A DNA stretch of 7,151 nt from Bacillota bacterium (GTDB taxonomy: Bacteria > Bacillota > Clostridia > DSM-8532): contig JAEWSN010000188.1 in the NCBI GenBank assembly GCA_023459915.1, positions 1 to 7,151 of the forward strand, written 5' to 3'. Position numbers and translations under genes: made by a program. Position 1 is the first letter of the stretch, and each line of letters starts with the position of its first letter. The notes under the pieces are model-generated. The model searched no databases and was not told the DNA's origin. It saw only the letters and a program-made list of their open reading frames with translations. Shown here piece by piece: positions 5,543 through 7,151 of the stretch.

Positions 5543-5801
5543 GCAGCGTTCTCCCATGATTGCGGTGGCGGCAAAACATCCGAAACGGTCATAACTCCGG
5601 CCGTTGTGAGGGAGTGATTCAGGATGAAATTGTTTTGGATGTTCAACGGCCGGCGCAATCGTTGTGTGCTATGCTGAGGACGAGAAAACAGTGGCTGTCC
5701 CCGCCTGGGGACATGATTGGGAGGGGAGCGGCTCGCGTGCTTTCTGTGCAGAACTGGACGCCAAAGCAATGCGCGTCCCCGATAACAGGAGAAGTTGTTT
5801 G
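5543..5801 (+). other. non-coding leader region of the glycerate kinase gene, rich in inverted repeats
   Basis: No convincing protein-coding gene lies here. It holds a perfect 10-bp inverted repeat (5597-5606 with 5644-5653), an extended -10-like TGCTATGCT (5667-5675) with no good -35 box, a hairpin TGTCCCC-GCCT-GGGGACA (5696-5713), a second stem GGACGC (5756-5761) with GCGTCC (5773-5778), and the ribosome binding site AGGAG (5787-5791). GTCCCC at 5775-5780 could compete for GGGGAC at 5707-5712. The promoter is not clear; if it is the extended -10, the leader is about 120 nt. Confidence 0.5.
5624..5677 (+). CDS. possible 17-residue leader peptide
   Basis: ATG at 5624 is preceded by GAGGGAG (5608-5614) at 9 bases and opens a 17-codon frame (MKLFWMFNGRRNRCVLC) ending in TGA. 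The ribosome binding site and start codon sit in the loop of the 10-bp inverted repeat. It could be a regulatory upstream frame for glycerate kinase, but a chance frame of this size is common and no run of a single regulatory codon is present. Confidence 0.2.
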   Translation: MKLFWMFNGRRNRCVLC

Positions 5802-6944
5802 ATGAGAAAAATCGTATTGGTACCGGACAGTTTCAAGGGAACACTGAACGCCACCAGGGTGTGTGAGATTATGGAGGACGTGATTCGCACACAATCCCCT
5901 CGGACAGAGGTGGTATCCATTCCCGTCGCGGACGGCGGAGAGGGCAGTGTGGATTGCTTCCTGCGCGCAGTGGGCGGCACCCGCGTGGAAGTGGTGGTCA
6001 AGGGTCCCTATTTTGAGGACATGACTGCCGCGTATGGCCTGTTGCCCGATGGGACGGCCATCATCGAAATGGCTGCCTGCAGCGGACTGCCGTTGGTGGG
6101 AGAGAACCGGCACGCGGAGCGGACCACCACCTATGGCGTCGGCCAACTGATGGTCCACGCTGCGGCGGGAGGGTGCAAACGAATCCTTGTCGGTCTGGGT
6201 GGCAGCGCGACCAATGATGGCGGGGCTGGTGCCGCGGCTGCAGCCGGGGTCCGTTTCCTGGACAGGCTGGGACAGTCCTTCACGCCTGTCGGCGGGACGT
6301 TGAAGGATATCGATATCATTGATGTGTCCGGGTTGGATCCACGTCTTGAGAAGATGGACATTGTCACCATGTGCGACATCGACAACCCCTTGTGCGGCGA
6401 AACGGGCGCGGCGCATGTGTTTGGACCCCAGAAGGGGGCTGACCCGGACATGGTTCGTCAACTCGATGACGGGTTGTCCCACCTTGCGGAAAAAATACAG
6501 ATCCATCTTGGCAAGGAGGTTGCGCCTGTACCGGGCGCCGGTGCGGCAGGCGGCATGGGCGCCGGGATGATTGCCTTCTTTTCGTCGGAGCTGCGCATGG
6601 GCATCGAAGCGGTGCTGGATACGGTTCGCTTTGACGATATCGTCCGGGACGCGGATCTGGTGTTTACAGGAGAAGGCAGGATTGATGCGCAGTCCCTGCG
6701 CGGGAAAGTGGTGATGGGTGTGGCCCGTCGGACAAAGAAAGCCGGGGTGCCCCTGATAGCCGTGGTCGGTGATGTGGGGGATGGGGTTGACGCAGCCTAT
6801 GGCATGGGCGTGACAGCCATCTTCAGCATCAATCGGCGCGCCGTTCCGTTCAGCGAGGCCAGAACCAGAAGCGAGTCGAATCTGGCGGATACGATGGCGG
6901 ATATCATGCGGACCTTGCGCATCCGTGACAACATGTTGGATTGA
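5802..6944 (+). CDS. glxK: glycerate kinase, type I (GarK/GlxK family)
   Basis: A 380-residue cytosolic kinase that phosphorylates D-glycerate with ATP; type I enzymes of this family generally make 2-phosphoglycerate, feeding glycolysis. Seen motifs: VPDSFKGTL (7-15), VADGGEGSVD (42-51), GLGGSATNDGGAG (131-143), CDIDNPLCGETGAA (191-204), FGPQKGAD (207-214), GAGAAGGMGAG (245-255), FTGEGRIDAQSLRGK (288-302) and VVGDVGDG (321-328). Length and all motifs are normal for the family. I chose the ATG at 5802 because AGGAG lies 10 bases upstream and the product starts with the usual MRKIVLVPDSFKG; the 46 codons of open frame upstream are not family-like. It is separated from the tRNA by a terminator, so it is its own unit. 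It may process glycerate from glucarate, glyoxylate or serine breakdown; no such genes are in the window. Confidence 0.96.
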   Translation: MRKIVLVPDSFKGTLNATRVCEIMEDVIRTQSPRTEVVSIPVADGGEGSVDCFLRAVGGTRVEVVVKGPYFEDMTAAYGLLPDGTAIIEMAACSGLPLVGENRHAERTTTYGVGQLMVHAAAGGCKRILVGLGGSATNDGGAGAAAAAGVRFLDRLGQSFTPVGGTLKDIDIIDVSGLDPRLEKMDIVTMCDIDNPLCGETGAAHVFGPQKGADPDMVRQLDDGLSHLAEKIQIHLGKEVAPVPGAGAAGGMGAGMIAFFSSELRMGIEAVLDTVRFDDIVRDADLVFTGEGRIDAQSLRGKVVMGVARRTKKAGVPLIAVVGDVGDGVDAAYGMGVTAIFSINRRAVPFSEARTRSESNLADTMADIMRTLRIRDNMLD

Positions 6945-6950
6945 ACAAAA

Positions 6951-7018
6951 CCTTGTGCGGCTGTAGCCCTGCAGGCTACATCCTTGTGCGGGTGTAGCCC
7001 TGCAGCTACAGCCTTGTG
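6951..7018. repeat. 31-bp tandem repeat forming two hairpins between convergent genes
   Basis: Unit 1 (6951-6981) and unit 2 (6982-7011) both read CCTTGTGCGG(C/G)TGTAGCCCTGCAG(G)CTACA, differing by one deleted G and two substitutions; a third start, CCTTGTG, follows at 7012-7018. Each folds on itself: TGTAGCC-CTGCA-GGCTACA (6962-6980) and TGTAGC-CCTGCA-GCTACA (6993-7010). They can instead pair with each other as one long imperfect hairpin (6961-6980 with 6993-7011, about 18 pairs). No U-tract follows, so a classic terminator is unlikely. It may still block convergent transcription or protect 3' ends. Confidence 0.75.
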
Positions 7019-7149
7019 ATGTGTATCGTTTCGGTGGAGAGCCGGTAGGACAGGGTGGGTTCCTCGAGCAGCTTTGCCATCATCTGTGTCAACGCCGGTG
7101 TGGGCAGCCGTTCCAGGACGAATTTGCGGACGCTTCCCTCAAAGAAGAC
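7006..7149 (-). CDS. C-terminal end of an unidentified protein (5' end outside window)
   Basis: On the minus strand one frame stays open from the window edge for 47 codons to a TAG at 7008-7006; the other two minus frames stop early. The visible peptide, beginning VFFEGSVRKFVLERLP and ending TETIHITRL, has a normal globular composition: an amphipathic helix (LTQMMAKLLEE), then short strands. I do not recognise the family. It ends in the second copy of the tandem repeat, so the stop codon is part of the hairpin, and it converges on glycerate kinase with 61 bp between them. Confidence 0.6.
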   Translation of the reverse strand, partial: VFFEGSVRKFVLERLPTPALTQMMAKLLEEPTLSYRLSTETIHITRL

Positions 7150-7151
7150 GG

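Noticed and set aside
5664..5801. 46-codon upstream extension of the glycerate kinase frame
   Set aside because: Not family-like, no ribosome binding site at 5664, and a good AGGAG precedes the ATG at 5802.
5643..6506. Minus-strand open frame of 287 codons opposite glycerate kinase
   Set aside because: Antisense shadow of a gene with complete family motifs.

Overview
The window reads as an ordinary chromosomal segment of a GC-rich Bacillota, most likely class Clostridia. This rests on AAGGAG-type ribosome binding sites, a GTG start, a TSCPD (TIGR03905-type) protein, the clostridial type of Fe-S DinG/XPD-like helicase with an N-terminal nuclease domain, and a tRNA-Trp with encoded CCA. I cannot name the genus. 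I see no phage, insertion sequence or CRISPR array.

Layout. Bases 3-362 (+) are the 3' end of a beta-propeller-like protein of unknown function. It converges, with a 45-bp gap, on a large minus-strand gene (3098-408) for a RecB/Cas4-like nuclease fused to an iron-sulfur superfamily 2 helicase, which carries an unusual disordered N-terminal tail. A divergent promoter region (3099-3334) separates this from a rightward cluster: a PdxA-family dehydrogenase (3335-4378), trmB (4375-5037, 4-bp overlap), a small TSCPD-domain protein (5077-5331), then tRNA-Trp(CCA) (5429-5504) and a strong rho-independent terminator (5508-5542). The tRNA has its own strong promoter, whose -35 box contains the stop codon of the TSCPD gene.

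A 259-bp non-coding stretch with several inverted repeats (5543-5801) leads into a type I glycerate kinase (5802-6944). Its 3' end faces the 3' end of an unidentified minus-strand gene (7149-7006, partial). Between them lie two tandem hairpin repeats that include the stop codon of the minus-strand gene.

Functions. The helicase-nuclease belongs to DNA repair or replication-conflict processing. trmB and tRNA-Trp belong to tRNA biology. The PdxA-family enzyme and glycerate kinase could both serve catabolism of sugar acids if the former is really PdxA2, but no DUF1537 kinase is visible to prove that. The most rewarding non-coding regions are the pdxA operator-like palindrome, the glycerate kinase leader with mutually exclusive pairings, and the tandem hairpins at 6951-7018. 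I see no clear new multi-gene system.
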